64,000 bases of DNA from Rubellimicrobium sp. GTDB lineage: Bacteria; Pseudomonadota; Alphaproteobacteria; Rhodobacterales; Rhodobacteraceae. This document shows, one piece after another, positions 18,011 to 26,140 of this stretch; the stretch's first letter is position 1; each line of letters starts with the position of its first letter. Position numbers and translations under genes: made by a program. The notes beneath the pieces are model-generated. The model made no database searches and was not told the origin of the DNA. It saw only the letters and a program-made list of their open reading frames with translations. Location of the stretch: assembly GCA_019454835.1 (NCBI GenBank), contig JACFNP010000015.1, positions 1 to 64,000 of the forward strand, given 5' to 3'.

Positions 18011-18558
18011 GGGCCTTCGTCGGCCTGCCGCTGCCCGATGACGTGGCGGATGATCTGGCCCGCCGCGCCGCCGGGGCCGGGGCGGGGCGGGTGATCCCGG
18101 CCGAAAGCCTGCACCTGACGCTCGCCTTTCTGGACGACCAGCCGCAGCATCTGCTGGCGGCGCTGGGTGCCGAACTGGACCTGATCCACGCGCCCGCGCC
18201 GGTGCTGCGCTGGGGGGCGCCGGATTTCCTCGGCAGCCCGCGCAACCCGGTATTCGCGCTGATGGTGGAGGCCGACCCCGCGCTGGTGGCCCTGCAGGCG
18301 CGGGTGATCCGCGCCGCGCGCGACACCGGCATCGCCCTGCCGGCCACCCGCTTTCGCCCGCATGTCAGCCTGCTCCGCCTGTCCGCCCGCGACGGCACCC
18401 GCGCCCGCGAACGCTTGCAGCATTTCATCCTGTCGGGCGCGCTGACCGGGCTGGCGCCGGTGGTGGCCGAGGTGCTGACGCTCTATCATTCGCGCCTCGA
18501 TGAACGCGGCGCGCGTTACGAGTCCCTTGCCGACTGGCCGCTGGAGATTGCCCCGTGA
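18007..18558 (+). CDS. thpR: RNA 2',3'-cyclic phosphodiesterase (2'-5' RNA ligase family)
   Basis: A 183-residue 2H-phosphoesterase. The two catalytic His motifs are HLTLAFL near residue 38 and HVSLLRL near 119. The N-terminus [12 protein letters not shown] is typical. Members hydrolyse 2',3'-cyclic phosphate ends of RNA or tRNA halves; the in vivo role is unsettled. It overlaps ruvB by four bases (ATGA), and its stop overlaps the ybgC GTG. Confidence 0.9.
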   Translation: MRAFVGLPLPDDVADDLARRAAGAGAGRVIPAESLHLTLAFLDDQPQHLLAALGAELDLIHAPAPVLRWGAPDFLGSPRNPVFALMVEADPALVALQARVIRAARDTGIALPATRFRPHVSLLRLSARDGTRARERLQHFILSGALTGLAPVVAEVLTLYHSRLDERGARYESLADWPLEIAP

Positions 18559-18944
18559 CCCACCGCTTCACCTGCCGGGTCTATTACGAGGACACCGACC
18601 TTGCCGGGCTGGTCTATTATGCCAATTACCTGAAATTCATCGAACGCGCCCGCAGCGAATGGGTTCGCGAGCTGGGTATCGACCAGCGCCGGATGAAGGC
18701 CGACGAGGGCACGGTCTTTGCCGTGCGTCGCATCGAGGCCGACTATCTGTCGCCCGCCCGGTTCGACGACCTGCTGACCGTGACGACGCAGATCGAGGCT
18801 GCCACCCCCGCCCGGCTGACCCTGTGGCAAGAGGTGACCCGCGACGGCGCGGTGCTGTTCACGGCCCGCGTCACGCTGGTTGCCATCGGTGGCAACGGCC
18901 GCCCCACCCGCCTGCCCGTGGCACTTCAGCACTTCATCGGCTGA
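18555..18944 (+). CDS. ybgC: Tol-Pal associated acyl-CoA thioesterase
   Basis: A 129-residue hot-dog-fold thioesterase. The motif YYEDTDLAGLVYYANYLKFI carries the catalytic Asp of the YbgC group. It acts on acyl-CoA or acyl-ACP at the inner membrane and is encoded with tol-pal in most proteobacteria. The start is a GTG at 18555 inside the thpR stop overlap. A gap of 112 bases separates it from tolQ, so tolQ may also have its own promoter. Confidence 0.92.
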   Translation: MTHRFTCRVYYEDTDLAGLVYYANYLKFIERARSEWVRELGIDQRRMKADEGTVFAVRRIEADYLSPARFDDLLTVTTQIEAATPARLTLWQEVTRDGAVLFTARVTLVAIGGNGRPTRLPVALQHFIG

Positions 18945-18980
18945 ATTCGCGCCTCAAACGCCATCGTGACAACGCCGCGC

Positions 18981-19010
18981 TTGGCAAATGTGGCCGGCAT
19001 GCGGTAATCG
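18981..19010 (+). promoter_or_regulatory. Possible promoter before tolQ
   Basis: TTGGCA, an 18-base spacer and TAATCG lie 47 bases before the tolQ ATG in the only sizeable gap between ybgC and tolR. The fit to a housekeeping promoter is moderate. Confidence 0.3.
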
Positions 19011-19056
19011 CCGGGCAAGCACGCCCGAAAAGCGGCGGCAACGGGACACGAGCAGC

Positions 19057-19731
19057 ATGGACGCAGTCGCCGATTACACGATGTGGGCGCTTTTCGCGCG
19101 CGCAACCTTCACGGTCAAGCTGGTGATGATCGGGCTGCTGGCGGCCTCGGTCTGGTGCTGGGCGGTCATCGTCGACAAGCTCATCCAGTATCGCCGCGCC
19201 CGCGCCGAGGCGGCGGTCTTCGACCGCGCCTTCTGGTCGGGCGAGCCGCTCGACGGGCTGTACGAACAGATCGGCACCAGCCCCGCCGGGCCAAGCCAGC
19301 GCGTCTTTGTCGCCGGAATGACCGAATGGCGCCGCAGCCACCACAGCGACGGCCATCTGATCGCGGGCGCCCATGCCCGCATCGACCGCGCCATGGATGT
19401 CGCCATCGCGCGCGAGACCGAAAGCCTGCAACGCGGCCTGCCGGTGCTGGCCACGGTGGGGTCGACGGCGCCCTTCGTCGGGCTGTTCGGTACCGTCTGG
19501 GGCATCATGAACGCCTTCATCGAGATCGCCGAACAGGGCAACACCAACCTTGCGGTGGTGGCGCCGGGGATCGCCGAGGCTTTGCTGGCCACCGGGCTGG
19601 GCCTGCTGGCCGCGATCCCGGCGGTGGTGTTCTACAACAAGCTGTCCAGCGACGCGAACCGCATCACCGGCGGCTACGAGGCGTTCGCCGACGAATTCTC
19701 GACCATCCTCTCGCGCCAACTGGAGGATTGA
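19057..19731 (+). CDS. tolQ: Tol-Pal system proton channel subunit TolQ
   Basis: A 224-residue inner-membrane protein of the ExbB/TolQ/MotA family. Helix 1 lies at about residues 17-38 (FTVKLVMIGLLAASVWCWAV). Helices 2 and 3 lie in the conserved C-terminal part (STAPFVGLFGTVWGIMNAF and ATGLGLLAAIPAVVFYNKL). With TolR it forms the proton-driven motor that energises TolA. The ATG at 19057 gives the standard N-terminus. TolR starts two bases after its stop codon. Confidence 0.96.
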   Translation: MDAVADYTMWALFARATFTVKLVMIGLLAASVWCWAVIVDKLIQYRRARAEAAVFDRAFWSGEPLDGLYEQIGTSPAGPSQRVFVAGMTEWRRSHHSDGHLIAGAHARIDRAMDVAIARETESLQRGLPVLATVGSTAPFVGLFGTVWGIMNAFIEIAEQGNTNLAVVAPGIAEALLATGLGLLAAIPAVVFYNKLSSDANRITGGYEAFADEFSTILSRQLED

Positions 19732-19732
19732 G

Positions 19733-20218
19733 ATGGGCGCCGGGGTCATGCCGCAGGGCGCGGGGGGCGGACGCCGCCGCAGGCGCCGCTCGCGTGCACA
19801 GGCGATGTCCGACATCAACATCACGCCTTTCGTGGACGTGATGCTGGTGCTGCTCATCATCTTCATGGTCGCCGCGCCGCTGATGACGGTGGGCGTGCCG
19901 GTGGAACTGCCCAAGACCGCCGCAGCATCCTTGCCGCAGGATCAGGAAGAACCGCTGACCGTCACCATCACCGAGGACGGTGCGGTGATGATCCAGACCA
20001 CCGAAGTGCCCTATGACGATCTGGTCGCCCGCCTGCAGGCGATCGCCACCGAACGGCAGGGCGACCGCATCTATCTGCGCGCCGACGGTCACAACGCCTG
20101 GAGCCGTGTCGCCGAGGTAATGGGGGCGCTGAACGCGGGCGGGTTTTCCAACATCGGACTGGTGACGGATGTGGGCGGCCCGCGTCTGGGCGGCGCGCAG
20201 GCTGCGCCGGGCGGCTAG
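19733..20218 (+). CDS. tolR: Tol-Pal system motor subunit TolR
   Basis: A 161-residue ExbD/TolR family protein. The single membrane helix follows SDINITPFVDVMLVLLIIFM and carries the proton-relay Asp in FVDVMLVLL. The first 25 residues are strongly basic (GGGRRRRRRSRAQ), more than in most TolR proteins. The periplasmic domain fills the C-terminal 110 residues. It starts two bases after tolQ and is followed 13 bases later by tolA. Confidence 0.95.
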   Translation: MGAGVMPQGAGGGRRRRRRSRAQAMSDINITPFVDVMLVLLIIFMVAAPLMTVGVPVELPKTAAASLPQDQEEPLTVTITEDGAVMIQTTEVPYDDLVARLQAIATERQGDRIYLRADGHNAWSRVAEVMGALNAGGFSNIGLVTDVGGPRLGGAQAAPGG

Positions 20219-20231
20219 GGCGGGCGGGGCC

Positions 20232-21419
20232 ATGGAGGGCGAACGTCCATCCCTGCGCAATCCGAGCTTCGGCGGCTGGGTGTCCGGCACCGGGCATCTG
20301 GCGCTTGTCATCTGGCTGCTGTCGGGCTGGGGGCTGACGCATGATCCGCTCGATTTCCAGGTGACGCCGATCACCACCATCTCGGGTGAGGAATACGCCC
20401 AGCTTGTCGCGGCGACGACGCCGGACGCCCAGACCGAGGCGGTCGAGGTCACCGCCCCGCCGCCCGACGAGACTCCGCCCGAGGCCGCCCCCGCGCCCGA
20501 CGACCCCGCGCCCGAACCCCCGCCGCAGGTCCCGCCCGAGACCCCGCCGGACGAGGCCCCGCCGCCGCCCGCGCCCGATCCGGTCCCGCAACCCGCCGAG
20601 GTGCTCGACGCGCCGCCCGAGATGGCGGCGCCCGAGGCCTGGGTGCCGCCGCCCGCCCCCGAAAGCGCCCGCCGCCCGCAGGCCCGCCCCGCGCCGCGCG
20701 TCGCCGCCGAGGCCGTGGCCCCGCCCCCGCCCGAGGCCGATGTGGCCCCGGTGGTGCAGGACGAGGTCGCCCCCGAGGCCGAGACCCCCGCCGTGGTCGA
20801 GGAGCCGAGCCGCGCTGCCGCCCCCGAGGAGGCCGCGACCGAGATCGTGACCGAGGCCGAAACGCCCTCGGGCGCCCCCGAAGTGGCCCTGCGCCCGCAC
20901 AGCCGCCCCGCGCGCCCGGCGCCACAGGCGGAAACGCCGTCGCAGACGACCCCGGCGACGCCGCGCGCCGAACCCGAGACACCGCGTCAGGCGGCTGCGG
21001 AAACCCCCGCCGCGCCCGATAACGCTGGCGTCGAAGATGCGCTGGCGGCGGCGCTGGCGGGCGCGGCTGCGGAACCCGCCCCCGCTGGCAACCCCGGCCC
21101 GCCGATGACCGGCGCCGAACGCGATGCGTTCCGGCTTGCGGTCTCGGGCTGCTGGGCGGTCGATCCGGGGTCCGAGGCGGCGCTGGTCACGATCACCGTG
21201 GGCTTCGAGCTGGACCGGCAGGGCAGGGTCGCGGGTGACGTGCGGCTGGTGAATTCCTCGGGCGGCAGTCCGGGCGCGGTCGACAGCGCCTTCCAGTCCG
21301 CCCGCCGCGCCATCCTGCGCTGCCAGAGCACGACCGGCTATCAGCTTCCGGCCGACAAATATGACCAGTGGCGCGATGTCGAGATGACCTTCGACCCGTC
21401 CGGGATGAGGATGCGGTGA
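20232..21419 (+). CDS. tolA: Cell envelope protein TolA, Pro/Ala-rich
   Basis: A 395-residue protein that links the TolQR motor to the periplasmic and outer-membrane partners TolB and Pal. A short N-terminal segment and one membrane helix (GHLALVIWLLSGWGL, about 21-36) lead into a long low-complexity domain from about 75 to 285. It is rich in Pro, Ala and Glu, with TPPEAAPAPDDPAPEPP-like runs. Enterobacterial TolA has an Ala/Lys helix in its place. The C-terminal globular domain (AFRLAVSGCWAVDPGSEAA onward) is conserved. The start is the ATG at 20232. Identity is supported mainly by position and the end domain. Confidence 0.9.
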   Translation: MEGERPSLRNPSFGGWVSGTGHLALVIWLLSGWGLTHDPLDFQVTPITTISGEEYAQLVAATTPDAQTEAVEVTAPPPDETPPEAAPAPDDPAPEPPPQVPPETPPDEAPPPPAPDPVPQPAEVLDAPPEMAAPEAWVPPPAPESARRPQARPAPRVAAEAVAPPPPEADVAPVVQDEVAPEAETPAVVEEPSRAAAPEEAATEIVTEAETPSGAPEVALRPHSRPARPAPQAETPSQTTPATPRAEPETPRQAAAETPAAPDNAGVEDALAAALAGAAAEPAPAGNPGPPMTGAERDAFRLAVSGCWAVDPGSEAALVTITVGFELDRQGRVAGDVRLVNSSGGSPGAVDSAFQSARRAILRCQSTTGYQLPADKYDQWRDVEMTFDPSGMRMR

Positions 21420-21545
21420 TGGCGGGGCACGACAGGCGCGCGGGCGGGCCTGCTGCCGGGGGGCCACGGGCGCGGGGCGGGTGCCGGGCGTCGCGGTCAC
21501 AGGGGCAGGAAATTTCCGGTTCTGCAGCGAATCTTAACCTCAACT

Positions 21546-21582
21546 CCACAAATTTGGCTATCCAAATTTCTGGAAATTTGGA
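21546..21582. repeat. AT-rich dyad element, copy 1 (tolA-tolB gap)
   Basis: An AT-rich patch in GC-rich DNA. A 22-bp palindrome (arms TCCAAATTTC and GAAATTTGGA around TG, 21561-21582) is preceded by CCACAAATTTGG, a third copy of the arm. The same palindrome recurs at 31736-31757 with a CCAAATTTGTG arm on the other side, so the two sites are near mirror images. It lies in the 394-base gap between tolA and tolB, about 230 bases before the tolB start. No gene is seen in that gap. Confidence 0.85.
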
Positions 21583-21813
21583 CGCCACCATTGCGTCGTT
21601 TTCCATGCGGCAACCCGGCAGGCGGCAGTGCCGATCCCGCCGCAGACCGCTCGGGGCCGCCGCCTGCTTGCCTGCCATCCGCCTGAACGCCCCGCGCCAC
21701 GGGGGGCGACCCGCCCCCGCCGGTGCTGGATTTGCCATTCCGTGTGACTTAAGGGATCGGGCAGCGACCCGCCCCGGTAAAGGCCCGTGCGGCCTGTTGA
21801 GAAGGGACCGAGC

Positions 21814-23139
21814 ATGAGACAGTTTTTCCTCTTCCTGGCTGCGCTGGCCGTCAGTGTCGCCAGCAACGGCATGGCCGAGGCCCAGCAGGGACCGCTGCGC
21901 ATCACCATCACCGACGGGGTGATCGAGCCGCTGCCCTTCGCCCTGCCGGTCTTTCAGGCCGAAACCGGCGGCTCGGAACAGGCGGCGGCGCAGATTTCGC
22001 AGGTGGTGATCGACGATCTCGTGGGGTCGGGCCTGTTCCGGCAGATCGACCGCGGCAGCTTCATCTCGACCGTGTCCAGCTTCAACGCCCCCGTCGCCTA
22101 TGCCGACTGGCGGGCGATCAACGCGCAGGCGCTGATTACCGGGGCGGTGGCGGTGCAGGGCGGCAACCTGACGGTGAAGTTCCGCCTCTACGACGTGTTC
22201 TCGGGCGCCGAGCTGGGCGAGGGGCTGCAATTCGCCGGCACGCTGAACGGCTGGCGGCGGATGGGGCACAAGGTCGCCGACGCGGTCTATTCGCGCATCA
22301 CCGGCGAGGGCGGCTATTTCGACAGTCGCGTGGTCTTCGTGGCCGAAAGCGGCCCCAAGGATGCGCGGCTGAAGCGGCTGGCGATCATGGATTACGACGG
22401 CCAGAACCTGCAATATCTGACCGACAGCTCGGCGCTGGTGCTGGCGCCGCGCTTCTCGGCCTCGGGCGACCGCATCCTCTACACCACCTACGAATCCGGC
22501 TCGCCGCGCATCAGCATCCTTGACGTGGCCTCGGTCGCGCATCGCCAGATTTCCACCGCGCCGGGTGAAATGGCCTTCACGCCGCGCTTCTCGCGCGATG
22601 CCTCGCAGGTGATCTATTCGCTGGCCAACGGCGGCAATACCGACATCTGGATCACCAACCTCGCCTCGGGGCAGCACCAGCAACTGACCAATGCGCCCTC
22701 GATCGAGACCGCGCCCTCGCTGTCGCCGGACGGCAGCCGGATCGTCTTTGAAAGCGACCGCTCGGGGGCCTCGCAGCTTTACATTATGTCGGTCGCGGGC
22801 GGCGAGCCGCAGCGGATTTCCTTCGGCGAGGGCCGCTACGGCAGCCCGGTCTGGTCGCCACGCGGCGACCTGATCGCCTTCGTCAAGCAGGCGGGCGGCT
22901 ATTTCTACATCGGCGTCATGCGCACCGACGGATCGGAGGAACGCATCCTCACCCGGTCCGAACTGGACGAGAGCCCGACCTGGGCGCCCAACGGCCGCGT
23001 CATCATGTTCACGCGCGAGGTGCTGGGGCCGAACGGCGGGCCGTCGCTCTACACGGTCGACATCTCGGGGCGCAACCTGCGGCAGGTGCCCACCGGCGGC
23101 TTTGCCTCGGACCCGTCCTGGGGGCCGCTCCAGCCCTGA
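21814..23139 (+). CDS. tolB: Tol-Pal system beta-propeller protein TolB
   Basis: A 441-residue periplasmic protein. A signal peptide ([20 protein letters not shown] then AEAQQ) precedes the N-terminal domain (about 25-160) and a six-bladed beta-propeller. The blades show [24 protein letters not shown] and [12 protein letters not shown] repeats. It binds Pal and TolA. The ATG at 21814 has GAGAAGGGA upstream; an in-frame ATG at 21787 would disrupt the signal peptide. It is separated from tolA by 394 bases, so it likely has its own promoter. Confidence 0.96.
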   Translation: MRQFFLFLAALAVSVASNGMAEAQQGPLRITITDGVIEPLPFALPVFQAETGGSEQAAAQISQVVIDDLVGSGLFRQIDRGSFISTVSSFNAPVAYADWRAINAQALITGAVAVQGGNLTVKFRLYDVFSGAELGEGLQFAGTLNGWRRMGHKVADAVYSRITGEGGYFDSRVVFVAESGPKDARLKRLAIMDYDGQNLQYLTDSSALVLAPRFSASGDRILYTTYESGSPRISILDVASVAHRQISTAPGEMAFTPRFSRDASQVIYSLANGGNTDIWITNLASGQHQQLTNAPSIETAPSLSPDGSRIVFESDRSGASQLYIMSVAGGEPQRISFGEGRYGSPVWSPRGDLIAFVKQAGGYFYIGVMRTDGSEERILTRSELDESPTWAPNGRVIMFTREVLGPNGGPSLYTVDISGRNLRQVPTGGFASDPSWGPLQP

Positions 23140-23149
23140 CCTTCGCCAT

Positions 23150-23167
23150 GGCCCGCTGGTGCGGGCC
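23150..23167 (+). other. Hairpin between tolB and pal
   Basis: GGCCCGC and GCGGGCC arms enclose TGGT, 10 bases after the tolB stop and 46 bases before the pal ATG. No T tract follows. It could act as a stability or processing element that lets pal be expressed at a different level. Confidence 0.5.
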
Positions 23168-23213
23168 GTGCTAGATTGCATGCGAGAAGCCGACTCCTGA
23201 AGGGATGTTGCAG

Positions 23214-23741
23214 ATGAATAAAATACTGATGGCGGCACTGGTGATCGGCGCGCTCGCGCTTTCGGGCTGCACGCGGCCGGACCGCTTCGGCGGCGGTGCG
23301 GGTGGCGCCGGAGGCATGGGCGGCGACGGCGGCATCGGTGCCAGCGGCCTGCCCGGCAGCCCCGGCGATCCCACCAGCCCGGCGTATTTCGCCCAGACCA
23401 TCGGCGACCGGGTGTTCTTTGCCGTCGACCAGTCCACCCTCAGCCCGGCGGCGATGCAGACGCTTGACGGGCAGGCGCAATGGCTGCTGTCGAATCCCAG
23501 CTACCTGATCGTCGTCGAAGGCCATGCCGACGAGACCGGCACCCGCGAATACAACGTCGCGCTGGGCGCGCGGCGGGCGAATGCGGCGCGCGAATACCTG
23601 ATCTCGCGCGGGGTGCCCGGCAACCGGCTGCGGACCATCTCCTACGGCAAGGAACGGCCCGTCGCCACCTGCGCCAACGAAAGCTGCTGGTCGCAGAACC
23701 GCCGCGCCGTCACCGTCATCTCCATCTCGGCAACGAGCTGA
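23214..23741 (+). CDS. pal: Peptidoglycan-associated lipoprotein Pal
   Basis: A 175-residue outer-membrane lipoprotein. The signal ends in the lipobox ALSGC with lipidated Cys19. A Gly-rich linker (about 26-50) leads to an OmpA-like peptidoglycan-binding domain with GHADETGTREYNVALGARRA. Two ATGs lie in frame, at 23205 and 23214. The second is preferred because GAAGGG is at the right distance. With TolB it links the outer membrane to the cell wall. cpoB follows after 13 bases. Confidence 0.95.
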   Translation: MNKILMAALVIGALALSGCTRPDRFGGGAGGAGGMGGDGGIGASGLPGSPGDPTSPAYFAQTIGDRVFFAVDQSTLSPAAMQTLDGQAQWLLSNPSYLIVVEGHADETGTREYNVALGARRANAAREYLISRGVPGNRLRTISYGKERPVATCANESCWSQNRRAVTVISISATS

Positions 23742-23754
23742 GGCCGGGGCGCTT

Positions 23755-24573
23755 ATGGGTCGTGTGCGTATCGGGCTGACGGCAGCGCTGGCGATGCTGG
23801 TGCTGCCGGTTGCGGCCCAGGCCGACAGTCTGGCCGACATCCGGCAGGAACTGTCCGCGCTTTACGGCAGCATCAGCAGCCTGCGCGGCGAACTGGTCGC
23901 CAGCGGCCAGGCGACGGCAGGGGTCGCGGGCAACACGCCGCTTGAGCGGCTCGACGCCATCGAGGCGGCGCTGCAACGGCTGACCTCGCGCACCGAGGAT
24001 CTCGAATTCCGCATCAACCGCATCACCCAGGACGGCACCAACCGCATCGGCGATCTGGAATTCCGCCTCTGCGAACTGGAACCCGGTTGCGACATCTCGA
24101 TGCTGGGCGACACGCCGTCGCTGGGCGGCGTCGACAATGCCGCGAACGTGCCGCAGCCCGCACCGCAACAGCCCACGGGACCGGAACTGACCGCAGGCGA
24201 ACAGCAGGACTACCGGCGGGCGCAGGAGGCGCTCGCCCAGGGTGACTTTCAGCGCGCCGCTGACCTCTTTGCGGCCTATGTCGAGGCTTGGCCGGGCGGG
24301 CCAATGACCGCCGAGGCCCTGTATCACAAGGGTGAGGCGCTTGAAGGGCTTGGTCGGATTTCGGATGCCGCGCGGGCCTGGCTCGACAGCTTTTCCGGCA
24401 CGCCCGACGGGCCGGTGGCGCCCGATGCGCTGCTGAAGCTCGGCACCGCGCTGGGGCGGATGGGGCAGGGGTCCGACGCCTGCGTGACGCTGGGCGAGGT
24501 CGGCCTGCGCTTCCCGACCCATCCCGCCGCCGCACAGGCGCGAAGCGAACGCGCACGGCTGGGCTGCCCGTAG
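23755..24573 (+). CDS. cpoB: Cell division coordinator CpoB (tol-pal system YbgF)
   Basis: A 272-residue periplasmic protein. A signal peptide ends near AAQADS. An N-terminal coiled coil (LADIRQELSALYGSISSLRG onward, about 25-110) is followed by a linker with PQPAPQQP. The C-terminal tetratricopeptide domain runs from about 145 (DYRRAQEALAQGDFQRAADL). CpoB links peptidoglycan synthesis with Tol-Pal during division. It is the last gene of the tol-pal cluster. A repeat unit begins directly after its TAG. Confidence 0.93.
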   Translation: MGRVRIGLTAALAMLVLPVAAQADSLADIRQELSALYGSISSLRGELVASGQATAGVAGNTPLERLDAIEAALQRLTSRTEDLEFRINRITQDGTNRIGDLEFRLCELEPGCDISMLGDTPSLGGVDNAANVPQPAPQQPTGPELTAGEQQDYRRAQEALAQGDFQRAADLFAAYVEAWPGGPMTAEALYHKGEALEGLGRISDAARAWLDSFSGTPDGPVAPDALLKLGTALGRMGQGSDACVTLGEVGLRFPTHPAAAQARSERARLGCP

Positions 24574-24624
24574 GGCATTTTGCAGCCGGATGGGGTTTTT
24601 GACGCCAGGGCGACCGGGCGATTT
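24574..24624. repeat. GCATTTTGCAGCC-type repeat joined to palindrome flank, copy 2
   Basis: GGCATTTTGCAGCCGGATGG is followed by TTTTTGACGCCAGGGCGACC and GGGCG, which leads straight into a palindrome. It shows the element at 1281 and 26941 fused to the left flank of the palindromic family, so they are likely parts of one composite unit. Confidence 0.6.
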
Positions 24625-24752
24625 CGTCATTGCAAGCCGCAGGCGAAGCAACCCCGACCGCTTGTGCAACCACATCGGGGTTGCTTCGTCGGCTGCGCCT
24701 CCTCGCAATGACGGGATTTGCGGGTTGCTTCGCCTTGCGGCTCGCAATGACG
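24625..24752. repeat. Palindromic repeat, copy 5, with inverted core and extra right arm
   Basis: A full palindrome (24625-24713) has its loop and arms in the inverted sense, although its left flank is in normal sense. A second right arm (24722-24752, GGTTGCTTCGCC to CAATGACG) follows. That arm pairs better with the left arm at 24625 than the nearer one does, because both carry the AGCCGCAGGCGAAGC variant. Two hairpins are therefore nested or alternative. It fills most of the 311-base gap before the next gene. Confidence 0.88.
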
Positions 24753-24884
24753 GAATTTGCAGGCCGCGCCGCCGCGCAACGACGGCTGGAAAACGGCGGA
24801 GCATCGCTTGAAAAGCCGCATCTGCGGCACCACTTCTGAAGAATAGCCCGGAGTTCCCCGGACTGCTCAAGAAGGGGAAAGATC

Positions 24885-25301
24885 ATGCGTATCCTGTCTG
24901 CCGTTGCCCTGTCCGCCGCCATGGCGACCGGCCTTGCCTTTGCCGGTGTCGCCTCTGCCCAGGACGCCGCGCCGCCGCCCGCGCCGTTCCAGAAGGTCAG
25001 CGATCTCGTCGCGCTGCCCGACTTCATCCCCGGCCTTGGCGAGTTGTTCGTCGATCCGGCAACCCTGCCCGCAGGCCCGTTCCTTGCCTATGACCACGAC
25101 GGCAATCTTGCCGCGACCGTCTACATGGTGCCGATTGCCGCGCTCGAGGACGGCACCGCCTATACGGACCTGCCGCTCGGCGATGATACCGTCACCTCGG
25201 TCGACGTGATGTACAACGCCGGTCACCCCGGCGTCGAGGAGCCGCATGTTCACGTCATCCTCTATCACGGCGAGGATGCCAAATCGAGGATCGCGGAATG
25301 A
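24885..25301 (+). CDS. Secreted protein, possibly TTHB210-like (DUF5602)
   Basis: A 138-residue protein with a Sec signal peptide (MRILSAVALSAAMATGLAFA, cleavage near ASAQD). The mature part has YDHDGNLAATVYMVPIAAL and a C-terminal EEPHVHVILYH. The layout resembles the TTHB210-like domain, in which a histidine pair sits near the end; I hold this only loosely. GGGGAAAG lies before the ATG. It overlaps the cupredoxin ATG by four bases, so the two products are made together and probably act together in the periplasm. Confidence 0.7.
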   Translation: MRILSAVALSAAMATGLAFAGVASAQDAAPPPAPFQKVSDLVALPDFIPGLGELFVDPATLPAGPFLAYDHDGNLAATVYMVPIAALEDGTAYTDLPLGDDTVTSVDVMYNAGHPGVEEPHVHVILYHGEDAKSRIAE

Positions 25302-25819
25302 TCCTCACCCGACGTGAGGCACTGGTGACGGGCGGCGCGATCGCCGCCCTTGCCACGCTGCCGCTGGCCGCCCGCGCCGACGGGCCGGTCATCATCACCA
25401 TGAAGGGCGCCGACAATGGCGCAAGGGTGTGGTTCTCGCCCGCCGGTCTCGCCGTGGCGCCGGGCACCACGATCCGCTTCGAGAACGGTGACGCGGGCAA
25501 CAGCCATACCGCGACCGCCTATTCACCCGACATCGACGACCGCCAGCTTCGCATCCCGCCCGATGCCACAGCCTGGGACAGCGACTATCTGCTGCCCGGC
25601 GACACCTTCGAGGTGACGCTGACCGTGCCCGGCGTCTACGACTTCTACTGCCGCCCGCACGAGATGGCGGGCATGGTCGGTCGCATCGTCGTCGGCACGC
25701 CGGACGACGCGGGCTTTGCCGGGGCTGCCGCAGACAGCGACGACCTGCCCGATGCCGCACTGGCCGGGTTCCCGGCGGTGGCGGATATTCTTGCACAGGG
25801 CAGCGTCGAGGGCGGCTGA
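25298..25819 (+). CDS. Tat-exported cupredoxin domain protein
   Basis: A 173-residue protein with a likely Tat or Sec signal (LTRREALVTGGAIAALATLP). The cupredoxin fold has candidate type-1 copper ligands His70 (NSHTAT), Cys118 and His121 (YDFYCRPHE) and Met126 (MAGMVG). It resembles the plastocyanin/pseudoazurin-type small blue copper proteins. A tail of about 35 residues after the fold has no clear match. It is coupled to the secreted protein upstream. Electron transfer or copper handling is inference. Confidence 0.85.
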   Translation: MILTRREALVTGGAIAALATLPLAARADGPVIITMKGADNGARVWFSPAGLAVAPGTTIRFENGDAGNSHTATAYSPDIDDRQLRIPPDATAWDSDYLLPGDTFEVTLTVPGVYDFYCRPHEMAGMVGRIVVGTPDDAGFAGAAADSDDLPDAALAGFPAVADILAQGSVEGG

Positions 25820-26140
25820 ACGGCTCGGGCAGTTTCCGCCCCGGCCCGGATCATGTGTCGGAGTGTTTTCGGTTGACGCAGATGACGTGGCCGACGGCCC
25901 GTTTGCCGCCCGCCGCGATGTAGGCGGGCGCGGGCATGGAGCGGCTTTGCGCCGCCAGATGATGTCATGGCTGCAAACAGGCTGATCGCAGCAAAGGCTC
26001 GCGCAGGCTGCGATTAACCATCTGTTTATCCATTAGGCACAATGACCACGAAACCTCCATATTGCCGCCCTTCACGCTGGTGAGCCTGCCTTTGCCGACA
26101 AGGCGACACCCAGGCTCAACCAGAATGGAAAGGCATTGGT
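25820..26140. other. Gap before orphan gene, with a hairpin at 25985-26014
   Basis: A 321-base gap with no convincing gene. ATCGCAGC and GCTGCGAT arms (14-base loop) at 25985-26014 are followed by an AT-richer run (TAACCATCTGTTTATCC). This could end the cupredoxin operon or lie in the promoter of the next gene. Base composition drops towards 26141. Confidence 0.4.
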
